From: Alphaproteobacteria bacterium
GTDB lineage: Bacteria > Pseudomonadota > Alphaproteobacteria > Rhodobacterales > Rhodobacteraceae
DNA: 64,000 nucleotides
Assembly: GCA_030433335.1 (NCBI GenBank)
Contig: JAUILL010000008.1
Coordinates: 1 to 64,000 of the forward strand
Reading direction: 5' to 3'
Below, piece by piece: positions 7,602 to 15,433 of this stretch. The position numbers were made by a program, and so were the translations under genes. Position 1 is the first letter of the stretch; each line of letters opens with the position of its first letter. Below the pieces are notes generated by a model. It searched no databases. It saw only the letters and a program-made list of their open reading frames with translations, and had not been told where the DNA came from.

Positions 7602-8501
7602 TTACGCCGACCCCTGCCGAGCGAAGCTCTGAAGCAAGGAAAAGAAGTTCATGACCTGCGGCTTCCGATTGTCGAGCCGCGCATGGGCGGTCAGACGCGT
7701 TCCGGGATTGTGACCTTCGTACTGCCTGTAAATGACGCCAGATCGCGGCGATCGCGAAACGCTTTCTGGCACCATTGCGACCCCTACCCCGACCGACACT
7801 AGTGAGATGGCCGTCTGGTAGTCCTGCGCAAAAATCTGCTCTTTGGGATGGAATCCGTTCTCCGAACAAACCCTCAGGATGAAGTCCGCGAACGAAGGTC
7901 TTGGACGGCGCGGATAGAGCACGAAGGGTTCGTCTGCCAGATCGCTCAGGGCGAGCGCGCGGTCGGCATCCGCAAAGGGTGAACCATCGGGAATAGCCAG
8001 GATCAATGGCTCGCGAAACAGTTCTGCCGAGCGCAGCGCCTCTGCGCCGCTCAATTTCGGACGGGCCACGGCGATGTCGATATCCCTGCGGATCAGGGCG
8101 CGTTCCAGATCCGCGTTGTTCATGGACGACAGGGACAGATCGACGTTCTTGTATTTCGACCGGTAGGCCTGAATGAGATCGGGCAGCGGACCGTGCGTCG
8201 CCGACCCGACAAAGGCGATCCGCAGCTGGCCCGCTCCGCCTTGGCCAATCAGGGTCGCCTCGCGGTAGGCGCTGTCCAGATCGCGCAGAATATCCCGTGC
8301 CCGCTGCAGGAACGCGGCGCCCGCGTCGGTCAGCCTGATCTGGTTGCGGCTGCGGTCAAAGAGTTTGACGCCGAGCTGATCCTCCAGCGCCGCGATCTGC
8401 CGCGACAAAGGCGGCTGCGCCATTCCCAGACGCACGGCAGCGCGGCCGAAGTGCAATTCCTCGGCCACGGCGATAAAGTATTTCAGACGTTTGAATTCCA
8501 A
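7602..8501 (-). CDS. LysR-family regulator, likely controls the catechol genes
   Basis: The 299-residue product has a typical winged helix at the N-terminus (FKRLKYFIAVAEELHFGRAA, then PPLSRQIAALE), a long linker helix and an effector-binding domain from about residue 90. It is the last gene of a leftward run with an alpha/beta hydrolase, an SCP2-like protein, a muconate cycloisomerase and an intradiol dioxygenase. CatR/BenM-type LysR proteins sit in the same company and respond to muconate. A T-N11-A palindrome of LysR form lies upstream of the dioxygenase gene. Its position at the end of the operon, instead of divergent to it, is less usual. Confidence 0.8.
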   Translation of the reverse strand: MEFKRLKYFIAVAEELHFGRAAVRLGMAQPPLSRQIAALEDQLGVKLFDRSRNQIRLTDAGAAFLQRARDILRDLDSAYREATLIGQGGAGQLRIAFVGSATHGPLPDLIQAYRSKYKNVDLSLSSMNNADLERALIRRDIDIAVARPKLSGAEALRSAELFREPLILAIPDGSPFADADRALALSDLADEPFVLYPRRPRPSFADFILRVCSENGFHPKEQIFAQDYQTAISLVSVGVGVAMVPESVSRSPRSGVIYRQYEGHNPGTRLTAHARLDNRKPQVMNFFSLLQSFARQGSA

Positions 8502-8522
8502 GAGCGGCCCTCGGCGGCCACC

Positions 8523-9368
8523 CTACCCCATCTTGGCAAGCGCCTCGATGAAATGCGGACGGAAGGTGGCGGGGTTTTCACTCATCGGAAAATGCCCGAT
8601 CCCCTCCATGACCGCAAGGGTTGCGCCGGGGATCTGGTCCGCCGTGCGCTTGGCGTCTTCGGGGGTGCAGGTCATGTCGTAGGTGCCGACCATGATGTGC
8701 AGCGGTTTGCCCGAGGTATCGATCCCGCCAAGCTTGCCCACCAGACTGTCATCCTTGGTGTAGAAGTTCAGATCGCCGCGGAACACGCCCGGTCCCGACT
8801 GCATGAACATCCACTGGGTGTTCCAGCGTTCGGCCTTGGGTCCTTGAGGGGCGATGTTCGCCGACACCAAGGCCGCGCCCATCTCGCCCCCATGGGCATC
8901 GGGCCGGTGGAACCAGTCGATGTCGTACCATGCAGGCTGGAAGTCCGACGCCTCGATCGCGATGAAGCCCTTGAACGGTTCGGGGTTGTTCAAGGCCAAT
9001 TGCAGCGCGATCCGCCCCCCCATGGAGCAGCCCGCGTAGATCGGATTTTCTAGTCCCAGCGCCTCGACCAGTTTCAGGACGGTCTCGACGTAGACTTCGG
9101 TGGTCAGCAGGTATTCCTCTTCCTCGAACCCTTCGGGCGGCAGGGATTTCCCGTGCCACGGCATGTCCGGCGCAATGAAGCGGTAGTTCGTGGTCATCTC
9201 GGCGTCGTTCATGATGTGACGCCATTGGCGGCTGTCCGCGCCTGCGGTGTGGAAGCAGATGACGGGCTGGCCCTGTCCGGCTTCTTCGACATAGACGCGG
9301 TAACTGCGGCCTGCGACTTCGATGGTGACATAGCGGCCAATGATCGGCTCGTAGTTTGGCGCGCTCAT
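8523..9368 (-). CDS. Alpha/beta hydrolase, candidate 3-oxoadipate enol-lactonase
   Basis: The 281-residue product is an alpha/beta-fold hydrolase. The oxyanion loop is FHTAGADS (residues 39-46), the nucleophile elbow is GCSMGG with S115, and the catalytic His is H259 in GIGHFP. The start codon overlaps the stop of the SCP2-like gene (ATGA), so the two are coupled. In the beta-ketoadipate pathway the step after muconolactone isomerisation is hydrolysis of 3-oxoadipate enol-lactone by PcaD, an enzyme of this fold. The context with a muconate cycloisomerase and an intradiol dioxygenase makes that role likely but unproven. Confidence 0.7.
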   Translation of the reverse strand: MSAPNYEPIIGRYVTIEVAGRSYRVYVEEAGQGQPVICFHTAGADSRQWRHIMNDAEMTTNYRFIAPDMPWHGKSLPPEGFEEEEYLLTTEVYVETVLKLVEALGLENPIYAGCSMGGRIALQLALNNPEPFKGFIAIEASDFQPAWYDIDWFHRPDAHGGEMGAALVSANIAPQGPKAERWNTQWMFMQSGPGVFRGDLNFYTKDDSLVGKLGGIDTSGKPLHIMVGTYDMTCTPEDAKRTADQIPGATLAVMEGIGHFPMSENPATFRPHFIEALAKMG

Positions 9369-9754
9369 GCTGTGGCCTCCTCTTGGCGACCGAGCGCCAT
9401 AAATTCTTTGAAGAACCGCAGGTTTTTCACCAGCAACAGGATGTCGCCCTCGATCCGACCGCGTCCGGTTTTCACAAAGCCGAAGATGTCGTGAAAAGTG
9501 GGTTCAGGCACCGGTTCCCAGAACTTCGCGAGCGCCTCAGCGTCGGTACGGATCGCGAACCGCCAAGGGGTCTGGCGGCTGGGGCCTTCGGTCACGCGCT
9601 CCAGTTCACCGCGATGGAAGGCCAGATAATATTCGTTGCCGTCGATTTCGATCAGAACGGTTTCCGAGAACAGCGCGCCAAGCCGCAGAAGATGAGGCTT
9701 GGCAGCGAGCTCGCGCCCCATGTCCTCGAAGCGGTCACGCAGATCACTTGTCAT
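9365..9754 (-). CDS. SCP2-like small protein in the catechol operon
   Basis: The 129-residue product is not a muconolactone isomerase by any motif I know. Its second half (TPWRFAIRTD, then GRGRIEGDILLLVKNLRFF) follows the pattern of SCP2 sterol-carrier domains, where a conserved xxxGDxxxxxKL stretch closes the lipid-binding tunnel. It lies between muconate cycloisomerase, 10 bases upstream, and the alpha/beta hydrolase, which overlaps its end. That is the slot where catC might be expected. It may bind a hydrophobic pathway intermediate. Function open. Confidence 0.5.
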   Translation of the reverse strand: MTSDLRDRFEDMGRELAAKPHLLRLGALFSETVLIEIDGNEYYLAFHRGELERVTEGPSRQTPWRFAIRTDAEALAKFWEPVPEPTFHDIFGFVKTGRGRIEGDILLLVKNLRFFKEFMALGRQEEATA

Positions 9755-9764
9755 TGGGATTTCC

Positions 9765-10943
9765 TTAGTCTTTGCGGGCGTATTTCTCGATCAGGTCCAG
9801 GTCCGGCGTCACGCCGAGCCCCGGCCCATCGGGCAAATGCACCTCGAAATTCTCGTATCTCAGGCCGTTGCGGCAAAGGTCTTCAATCAGGATTTTGGGG
9901 CCGAAATGTTCGGTGCCCCAGTGCAGATCGGGCAGCGCGGCAAAGGCATGCAGGTGGGCTGCAGCCCCGACCGAGCTTTCCAGCAGACAGCCCCCGTAGA
10001 GCTGCACGCCAGCGGCCTGCGCCACAGCTGCGACCTGCTTCAACTGATGTACCCCGCCGTGTTTGCACAGCTTGAGCGACAGGACAGAGCCCGCGCCACG
10101 GGTGCACCCATCCAGTGCCTCTTCGGTGGTGAAGACGCCCTCGTCCATCATGATCGGAACGGGGGAGCGCGCCGCGATCCGCGCCATCGCCGCCATTTGG
10201 CCGCCCGGCAGGGGTTGTTCGATCAAGCTCACGCCAAGATCAACGAGCCGAGGAATGTACCGGATGAAGTCCGCTTCGGACCAGCCTTGGTTCACGTCCG
10301 CGATGATGTCGGTCCCTGCGGGCAGCGCCTTTTGCAAGGCAGCCAAGCGGTCCAGATCGGTCGCCGGATCGGCAAAGCCCAGCTTGATCTTGAAGCGGTT
10401 GAACCACCCCTTTTCGATCATGCCTTTGGCCTCTTCGACCTCTTGGCCCGCATCACCAGACGCCAACGCCCAAATTGCAGAGAACGACCGCCGCCGTGCG
10501 CCGCCTAGCAGCACATGGGCCGAAACCCCGAGCGTTTTGCCCGTGGCATCCAGCAGCGCCATGTCGAGAGAGGACTTAGCCGCATTGTTGCGCTTGGCCG
10601 CTTTGGCCATCTCGCCCGCCGCGGCCTCTAGCAGACATGCCGGTTTGCCAATCAGCGCAGGCGCCAGGTAGGTGTCGATATTGGCCTTGATCGCTTCGAC
10701 GCTTTCCTCGGCCCAGCGGGGACCACCCAATGTCGATGCCTCGCCAAATCCCTCGACCCCGTTTTCCAGCGTCACGCGGACAAAGACGTAGCCCTGATAG
10801 CTGATCGATGTGTTCGAGAGTTTGTGCTTACGGCGGGTCGGTGCCTCGACGATCCAAGAGGTGACCGCACGGACGCGCGTGGCCTCTTCCAGATGATCGC
10901 AAGGCTGACCAGAGAGCGCTTTGGATGCGAGGGGCGTGTTCAT
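9765..10943 (-). CDS. catB: Muconate cycloisomerase (enolase superfamily, MLE subgroup)
   Basis: The 392-residue product carries the full muconate-lactonizing set. K185-x-K187 lies in RFKIKLG. The three metal ligands are D216 (DVNQGW), E242 (IEQPL) and D267 (MDEGV), and K291 is on the opposite side (LKLCKHGG). The N-terminal capping domain occupies about residues 20-145. The enzyme would turn cis,cis-muconate into muconolactone in the catechol branch of the beta-ketoadipate pathway. It follows the intradiol dioxygenase by 93 bases on the same strand. A related activity on another acid-sugar or dipeptide is possible for this superfamily, but the neighbours favour muconate. Confidence 0.8.
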   Translation of the reverse strand: MNTPLASKALSGQPCDHLEEATRVRAVTSWIVEAPTRRKHKLSNTSISYQGYVFVRVTLENGVEGFGEASTLGGPRWAEESVEAIKANIDTYLAPALIGKPACLLEAAAGEMAKAAKRNNAAKSSLDMALLDATGKTLGVSAHVLLGGARRRSFSAIWALASGDAGQEVEEAKGMIEKGWFNRFKIKLGFADPATDLDRLAALQKALPAGTDIIADVNQGWSEADFIRYIPRLVDLGVSLIEQPLPGGQMAAMARIAARSPVPIMMDEGVFTTEEALDGCTRGAGSVLSLKLCKHGGVHQLKQVAAVAQAAGVQLYGGCLLESSVGAAAHLHAFAALPDLHWGTEHFGPKILIEDLCRNGLRYENFEVHLPDGPGLGVTPDLDLIEKYARKD

Positions 10944-11036
10944 GATGATTTCCGGATGGTCAGTTTGGGGAACGGCACGGGCAAACGCGCCGCTCCTTGG
11001 GAGGTTGGAGGGAAGCTCCCGTCCAGCCAGCGCCGA

Positions 11037-11906
11037 TCACTCGGCGGCGACGCTCTCGATCAGAGCATTGTCACGGATCACGAAGTCAAAGGTCATGACC
11101 ATGTCGGTGTCCGCGCCTTTGGGGGCTTTGGTCATCTCGCCGATCAGTTCCTCTTTCACGGCAAAGACGCTGTCGTTGTCGAGGTATTCGGTGGTGCTGT
11201 CGTAGATCTGCGAGATCAGGGTTTTGTAGCCGTCCTTCATGATCATGAAGTGGATGTGGCCGGGGCGCCAAGGGTGGTGACCCATGTACTTGAGCAGTTC
11301 GCCCGCAGCCCCGTCATAGGGGATCGGATAGGGCACGGGACGGATCGCGACGAATTCGTACTCGCCCTTTTCGTCGGTAACAAAGCGGCCGCGCAGGTTG
11401 TAATCCGGCTGATCAGGGTCCTGCTGTTCGTACAGGCCGTTCGGCGCATCTTCCCAGACATCCATGGTCACGCCCTGCACGGGGTTGCCATCGGTATCGC
11501 GGATGGTGCCAGATACGCGGACGGTCTCTTGACCTTCGAAATCCTTCTGGATGATCGATGCGCCCTTTTCCAGAACCGGCGGATTCTCGCGGTAGAACGG
11601 GCCAAGCACGGTCGAGATGGTCTCGTTGTGGGTTGGTTTTTTGTCGAGCATGTCCGCCAGAACCTCGACCCCGATAATGTCGGAGATCAGGATGAATTCG
11701 TTGCGGGCATCGCTGGAAATCTCGCCTGCGCGGCGCATCCATTCCATGGCTTCGAGCCATTCGTCATAGGTCAGATCGACCTCTTTCATGAATGCATGCA
11801 CGTGCTTCAGCGCGGCCTTCATGATTTCCATGTTGCGTGCGGGAATCCCTGCGTCCATCGAATTGATGACGGCGTCGGTAATATTCTCAATGGTAATGTT
11901 GCGCAC
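11037..11906 (-). CDS. catA: Intradiol ring-cleavage dioxygenase (catechol/hydroxyquinol 1,2-dioxygenase)
   Basis: GTG 11906 is the start, with GGGAGGAG seven bases upstream; the longer frame has no ribosome site. The 289-residue product has the helical N-terminal dimerisation domain (to about residue 100) and then the beta-sandwich catalytic domain. The non-heme Fe(III) ligands are visible: Y159 (GLYEQQD), Y193 (PVPYPIP), H217 and H219 (RPGHIHF). These spacings match catechol and hydroxyquinol 1,2-dioxygenases. PIPYDG is a form I associate more with hydroxyquinol enzymes, so the exact diol is uncertain. With muconate cycloisomerase next and the iac genes nearby, catechol is the most likely substrate. 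Confidence 0.85.
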   Translation of the reverse strand: MRNITIENITDAVINSMDAGIPARNMEIMKAALKHVHAFMKEVDLTYDEWLEAMEWMRRAGEISSDARNEFILISDIIGVEVLADMLDKKPTHNETISTVLGPFYRENPPVLEKGASIIQKDFEGQETVRVSGTIRDTDGNPVQGVTMDVWEDAPNGLYEQQDPDQPDYNLRGRFVTDEKGEYEFVAIRPVPYPIPYDGAAGELLKYMGHHPWRPGHIHFMIMKDGYKTLISQIYDSTTEYLDNDSVFAVKEELIGEMTKAPKGADTDMVMTFDFVIRDNALIESVAAE

Positions 11907-11986
11907 AGTAGCTCCTCCCTCTGTCGACTTGAGTGGAATGTGCGGGCCTCTGGTCCCCAAAACAATGCTCGGGCAGATATACGTTG

Positions 11987-12001
11987 ATACCTCAAAGGTA
12001 T
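11987..12001. promoter_or_regulatory. LysR-type T-N11-A operator upstream of the intradiol dioxygenase
   Basis: ATACCT-CAA-AGGTAT is a perfect 6-bp-arm palindrome of the T-N11-A form bound by LysR regulators. It lies 81 bases before the GTG of the dioxygenase gene. The LysR gene at the end of that operon is the natural candidate to bind it. Confidence 0.55.
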
Positions 12002-12168
12002 GACCTATCGCGATACGTGACTTTATCTATCACCATTGCTCTAATTGCGCTTGATCGCAGCGGCCACGCAGATCTGAGGCTTGCGTTTCGATCCGCTGGC
12101 TGCTACCTGATTCCAGAGTATTTTACTCGGATATATTTTCCGGCGCCTTTTTGTCATCAGGAGACGAG

Positions 12169-12588
12169 ATGCTGTCCCGCATGCTGACCTTCACTGCCGC
12201 TTGTCTTCTGCCCTCTGTGCTTGTGGCTCAGGACGAAGGGGCCAAGATTTCGCTTGAACTCAATGCGCTCTCGCCCTCGGACACGGCGTGCATGGCCAGT
12301 TTCGTTGCGACAAATTCCAGCGATCAAGACATCGAAAGTGCGATCTACGAGGTCGTTCTCTTTAACGCGGACGGCGGCGTGGACCGTCTGACGTTGCTCG
12401 ATTTCGGGACGCTGCCCGAGGGGCGCCCTCGGGTGCGGCAGTTCGGCTTGGGCAACCTTGCCTGCGGCGATCTTGGACAGATCTTGATCAACGGCGCGCA
12501 GACCTGCACCATCGCGGGCGCCGCCTCTGATGTGTGTGCCAAAGGTCTGACGGTTTCGAGCCGGACCGACGTGGAGGTCACAGGATGA
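12169..12588 (+). CDS. Exported protein of unknown function at the head of the TonB operon
   Basis: ATG 12169 has AGGAG five bases upstream. The 139-residue product begins with a signal peptide (SRMLTFTAACLLPSVLVAQ) and has a predicted beta-rich mature part with cysteines near residues 41, 95, 109 and 119. No family name is certain. Its stop overlaps the ExbB start (ATGA), so it is translated with exbB-exbD-exbD-tonB. Proteins of this size and pattern head exbBD-tonB clusters in rhodobacteria as far as I recall. It probably sits in the periplasm and assists the transport system, but that is inference. Confidence 0.7.
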   Translation: MLSRMLTFTAACLLPSVLVAQDEGAKISLELNALSPSDTACMASFVATNSSDQDIESAIYEVVLFNADGGVDRLTLLDFGTLPEGRPRVRQFGLGNLACGDLGQILINGAQTCTIAGAASDVCAKGLTVSSRTDVEVTG

Positions 12589-13217
12589 TCCAAGCCCTGA
12601 AGGACGGCGTTGTTCAGCTGCATGACTTGGGCGGGCCTGTGGTGCTGGTCTTGCTTGCCTTGTCGATCATTGCCCTTTCCGTCATCGCCTATAAACTCTG
12701 GCAGTTTTCTGCTGCGGGTGTGGGGCGCCACAAAGCCCTGCAATCTGCCGTGACAGCATGGGACCATGGCGACATTGACCGTGCCAAATCAGACATCGCC
12801 ACATCGCGCAGTTACCTCTGCCCCGTGGTTGCCGCAGCATTCGACGGAACTGCCGATTACGACCGGCTCGCCGCCGAGGCAGAGGCCCGATTTGCCAGAC
12901 TAGAGCGCGGCTTTCGCCTTCTCGACACCATCGCACAACTCGCGCCCTTGCTCGGGCTTTTCGGCACTGTCCTCGGGATGATTTCGGCGTTCCAAGCCCT
13001 GCAAGATGCAGGCACCCAAGTGGACCCGAGCGTTCTGGCCGGCGGCATCTGGGTCGCACTGCTCACCACAGCGGTCGGATTGGCGGTTGCTATGCCCGTG
13101 GCCTCTGTCCTGAGTTGGCTCGAAGCGCGCATGGATGCTGAACGGGTCCTAGCAGAGCGTGCTTTGCGGACTTCGCTTTCGCCTTCCTGCGCGCAACCTA
13201 TTTCAAGCCATGCGTAG
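12585..13217 (+). CDS. exbB: ExbB/TolQ/MotA-family proton channel protein
   Basis: The 210-residue product starts at ATG 12585, overlapping the preceding stop. It has a first membrane segment at about residues 18-38 (VVLVLLALSIIALSVIAYKL). A cytoplasmic loop follows, then two further segments containing LAPLLGLFGTVLGMISAF and GGIWVALLTTAVGLAVAMPV, the conserved MotA/TolQ/ExbB core. It would form the pentameric channel around ExbD that feeds the proton gradient to TonB. The next gene overlaps its end by eight bases. Confidence 0.9.
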   Translation: MIQALKDGVVQLHDLGGPVVLVLLALSIIALSVIAYKLWQFSAAGVGRHKALQSAVTAWDHGDIDRAKSDIATSRSYLCPVVAAAFDGTADYDRLAAEAEARFARLERGFRLLDTIAQLAPLLGLFGTVLGMISAFQALQDAGTQVDPSVLAGGIWVALLTTAVGLAVAMPVASVLSWLEARMDAERVLAERALRTSLSPSCAQPISSHA

Positions 13218-13575
13218 GCACGTTCGGCGCAGGCGGCTGTCGATGACCTCGTTGATCGATGTGATTTTCTTGTTGCTGCTGTTTTTCATGCTCACCTCGA
13301 CCTTTACGCGTTTTGGCGAGATCGACCTGACGTCTGCCGCTGGTCGCGGCACCAGAGCGTCCGGCGATGCCCCGCTATTTTTGCAGGTGTCGCCCCACAG
13401 GCTTGGCCTGAACGGGCGCGATATTGGACTTGATGCGTTGCCCGAAGCGCTCGACAGCACCAAACCTGTTCTGGTCTCGCTCAAGCCCAATGTGTCCTCG
13501 CAGCGGTTGGTCGATGTCTTGGTGGTCTTGAAAACCATCCCCGATCTGAGCGTGACGGTCTTGGAGGGCACATGA
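13210..13575 (+). CDS. exbD: ExbD, first copy, with the transmembrane Asp
   Basis: The 121-residue product has a basic N-terminus (MRRHVRRRRL) and one membrane helix, SLIDVIFLLLLFFML. In this helix D17 is the protonatable residue required for proton flow in ExbD and TolR. The periplasmic domain follows. It overlaps exbB by eight bases and is overlapped at its end by the second exbD (ATGATG). It differs from the second copy precisely at the functional Asp, so the pair is probably not a simple redundancy. Confidence 0.9.
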   Translation: MRRHVRRRRLSMTSLIDVIFLLLLFFMLTSTFTRFGEIDLTSAAGRGTRASGDAPLFLQVSPHRLGLNGRDIGLDALPEALDSTKPVLVSLKPNVSSQRLVDVLVVLKTIPDLSVTVLEGT

Positions 13576-13958
13576 TGCGGACGCGGCCGAAACGACAAAA
13601 GCCCGAACCGACGATCACCCTGATCAACATTGTCTTCTTGATGCTGATCTTCTTTTTGGTCGCGGGTACGTTGGCTCAGCCACTAGACCCAGAGCTTACC
13701 TTGGTACGGGCGCGGGATTTGGCTGCGCAGCCGCCTGACGATGCGCTAGTGATCGATGCCGCGGGTGAGTTGTCCTACCGCGGCATCCCCCTGCCCGACA
13801 TCGACGCCTACGTGTCAGAGCACATTGGCGATCGCAGCGCCCTTCGGATCGTGCCGGACCGCAACCTGCCCGCGCGGCAATTGGTCCAGATCGGGAACCA
13901 ACTTCGCGCGGCGGGTGCGGAGCGAGTGATCCTGGTGACAGAACGAGGCCTCGAATGA
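13572..13958 (+). CDS. exbD: ExbD, second copy, with Asn in place of the transmembrane Asp
   Basis: The 128-residue product has the same plan as its neighbour: a basic N-terminus, one helix (TITLINIVFLMLIFFLV) and a periplasmic domain with LPARQLVQIG. The position of the essential Asp is taken by N19 (LIN in place of LID). On family knowledge this copy should not carry protons alone. It may pair with the first ExbD in the 5:2 ExbB:ExbD complex, leaving one active Asp. Its stop overlaps the TonB start (ATGA). Confidence 0.85.
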   Translation: MMRTRPKRQKPEPTITLINIVFLMLIFFLVAGTLAQPLDPELTLVRARDLAAQPPDDALVIDAAGELSYRGIPLPDIDAYVSEHIGDRSALRIVPDRNLPARQLVQIGNQLRAAGAERVILVTERGLE

Positions 13959-14770
13959 TCGCGACATCCCGCATCGCCAAAGGCCTCGCTTTGACAGTGG
14001 CCATTGGTTTGCACAGCGCGGCACTCTTGGCATTGATCGCCCCAGCCCCGACCGTCCAAACCGAAGGTGCAGGCGGCGAGACCGAGCTGCAAATCGGCAG
14101 CAGCTTTGCCGATCTGGTCGAGGGTACCCTGACAGCGCAGCCCCCGGAAACGACCCAGCCATTGCAGACCACAACCGAGATAGCGGAAGCGATCACGCCT
14201 GAACCTGCCAAGCCCGTTCCACCCGCAGAGGCCGCGAAACCTGTGCCTGTAGTGACCGCTCCGATCGCCGCCCGAACGACGTCTGAAGTGGCTGCTCCTT
14301 CGGACCTGATCGCGGCCACGCCAGAGCAACCCAAACAATTCGCGGCGCTTCGTCCGCCCGAACGGCCCAAAGCTCCGGCTCCGAAGTCCACCCCAAAGAA
14401 GCCGATCGGGAATGCGACGCAAGCAGCCAAACGCGGTGCAGCAACCGGAACGGAAACTGCAAAAGCCGCGACGCGAGGCGCCGGCAAAACCGTCACTGCA
14501 GATGGGAGCGCCGCGGCTTCCAACTATCCCGGTCAGGTTATGCGCTGCATTAGTCGTGTGGGTCGGCCAAGAGTGCGCGCCCAAGGAGCCGCGCGGGTTG
14601 CCTTTGCAGTGTCCAGCTCAGGTGCGGTTACCGGTGTCACGCTTGCCCAATCCTCGGGCGTGGCGGCTTTGGACAAAGAAGCTTTAGCCCTGATCTCCCG
14701 CGCGGGCCCTTGTCCCGCGCCGCCAGCGGGGGCACAGCGCAGCTTTGCTATTCAGATCAAGGCACGCTGA
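13955..14770 (+). CDS. tonB: TonB energy transducer
   Basis: The 271-residue product has a single N-terminal membrane helix containing the His seen in TonB proteins (VAIGLHSAALLAL). A long Pro/Ala/Lys-rich region (about residues 55-185: PPET, PEPAKPVPP, PKAPAPK) spans the periplasm. The C-terminal TonB domain begins at NYPGQVMRCI and includes FAVSSSGAV, SSGVAALD and CPAPPA. It ends the operon. No outer-membrane receptor gene is in the window, so the cargo is unknown. The site between auxin and catechol genes may be coincidental. Confidence 0.9.
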   Translation: MIATSRIAKGLALTVAIGLHSAALLALIAPAPTVQTEGAGGETELQIGSSFADLVEGTLTAQPPETTQPLQTTTEIAEAITPEPAKPVPPAEAAKPVPVVTAPIAARTTSEVAAPSDLIAATPEQPKQFAALRPPERPKAPAPKSTPKKPIGNATQAAKRGAATGTETAKAATRGAGKTVTADGSAAASNYPGQVMRCISRVGRPRVRAQGAARVAFAVSSSGAVTGVTLAQSSGVAALDKEALALISRAGPCPAPPAGAQRSFAIQIKAR

Positions 14771-14914
14771 CCCATCCGCGCTTTGGTCGCCCTCTTGTTC
14801 AGCTTCAGACGGCCTTAGAAATACGAGCCAAGGGCGGTCGAAACCTCCACCAGATGTGGCCTATGCGATTGCCATTCCTACGGGCGCAGTCCACATTCAG
14901 CATCTGTAGTCTCC

Positions 14915-15415
14915 ATGCTGAAACGAGCCGGCCCGATCACCAAGATGACCGATGACACCCCCGAAGCCCCACCTCCGCACGAGGCCGAATTTCATAAGTC
15001 CGAGTGGCCGTTCTATTGGATTACCCAAACTTCCTCGCGGTACTTGCAGGTGCTCGAGGCCCGGCTGAAGCCCATCGGCGTGGATATCGCTTACTGGCGC
15101 GTTCTGATGTCCTTGTACGAGGACAACGCGCTCTCGGTGTCCGAGATTTCGAATTACTGCATCATCAAGCCTAATACGGCGACCAAGATCGTGCAGCGTA
15201 TGACCGTCGAAGGGTTGGTGGCCACGGGCACGCGCCCCTCGGACGGGCGCGTCACCGATGTCTTTCTGACCGACAGAGGCCACGAAATGCGGCGCAAAGC
15301 ACGGGCCATCGCAGAAGAGGTTTTTGCCAGTGCCTTTGCCGACCTGTCGAAAGAGGAGAAGATGATCCTGAACCTTCTTCTCCAGCGCGTTTTCAACGGG
15401 CTGGCAGAGGACTGA
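14915..15415 (+). CDS. iacR: MarR-family regulator, IacR candidate
   Basis: The product is 166 residues from ATG 14915, or 156 from ATG 14945. Neither start has a clear ribosome site. The winged helix covers about residues 50-125 (DNALSVSEISNYCIIKPNTA for the recognition region, then PSDGRVTDVFLTDRG for the wing). It converges on the far end of the auxin-degradation operon, 18 bases from the aldolase-like stop. Known iac clusters carry a MarR repressor, IacR, released by indole-3-acetate. This gene is the only MarR in the window and fits that role. Confidence 0.75.
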   Translation: MLKRAGPITKMTDDTPEAPPPHEAEFHKSEWPFYWITQTSSRYLQVLEARLKPIGVDIAYWRVLMSLYEDNALSVSEISNYCIIKPNTATKIVQRMTVEGLVATGTRPSDGRVTDVFLTDRGHEMRRKARAIAEEVFASAFADLSKEEKMILNLLLQRVFNGLAED

Positions 15416-15433
15416 GCCCCTGCCCCCTGACCA

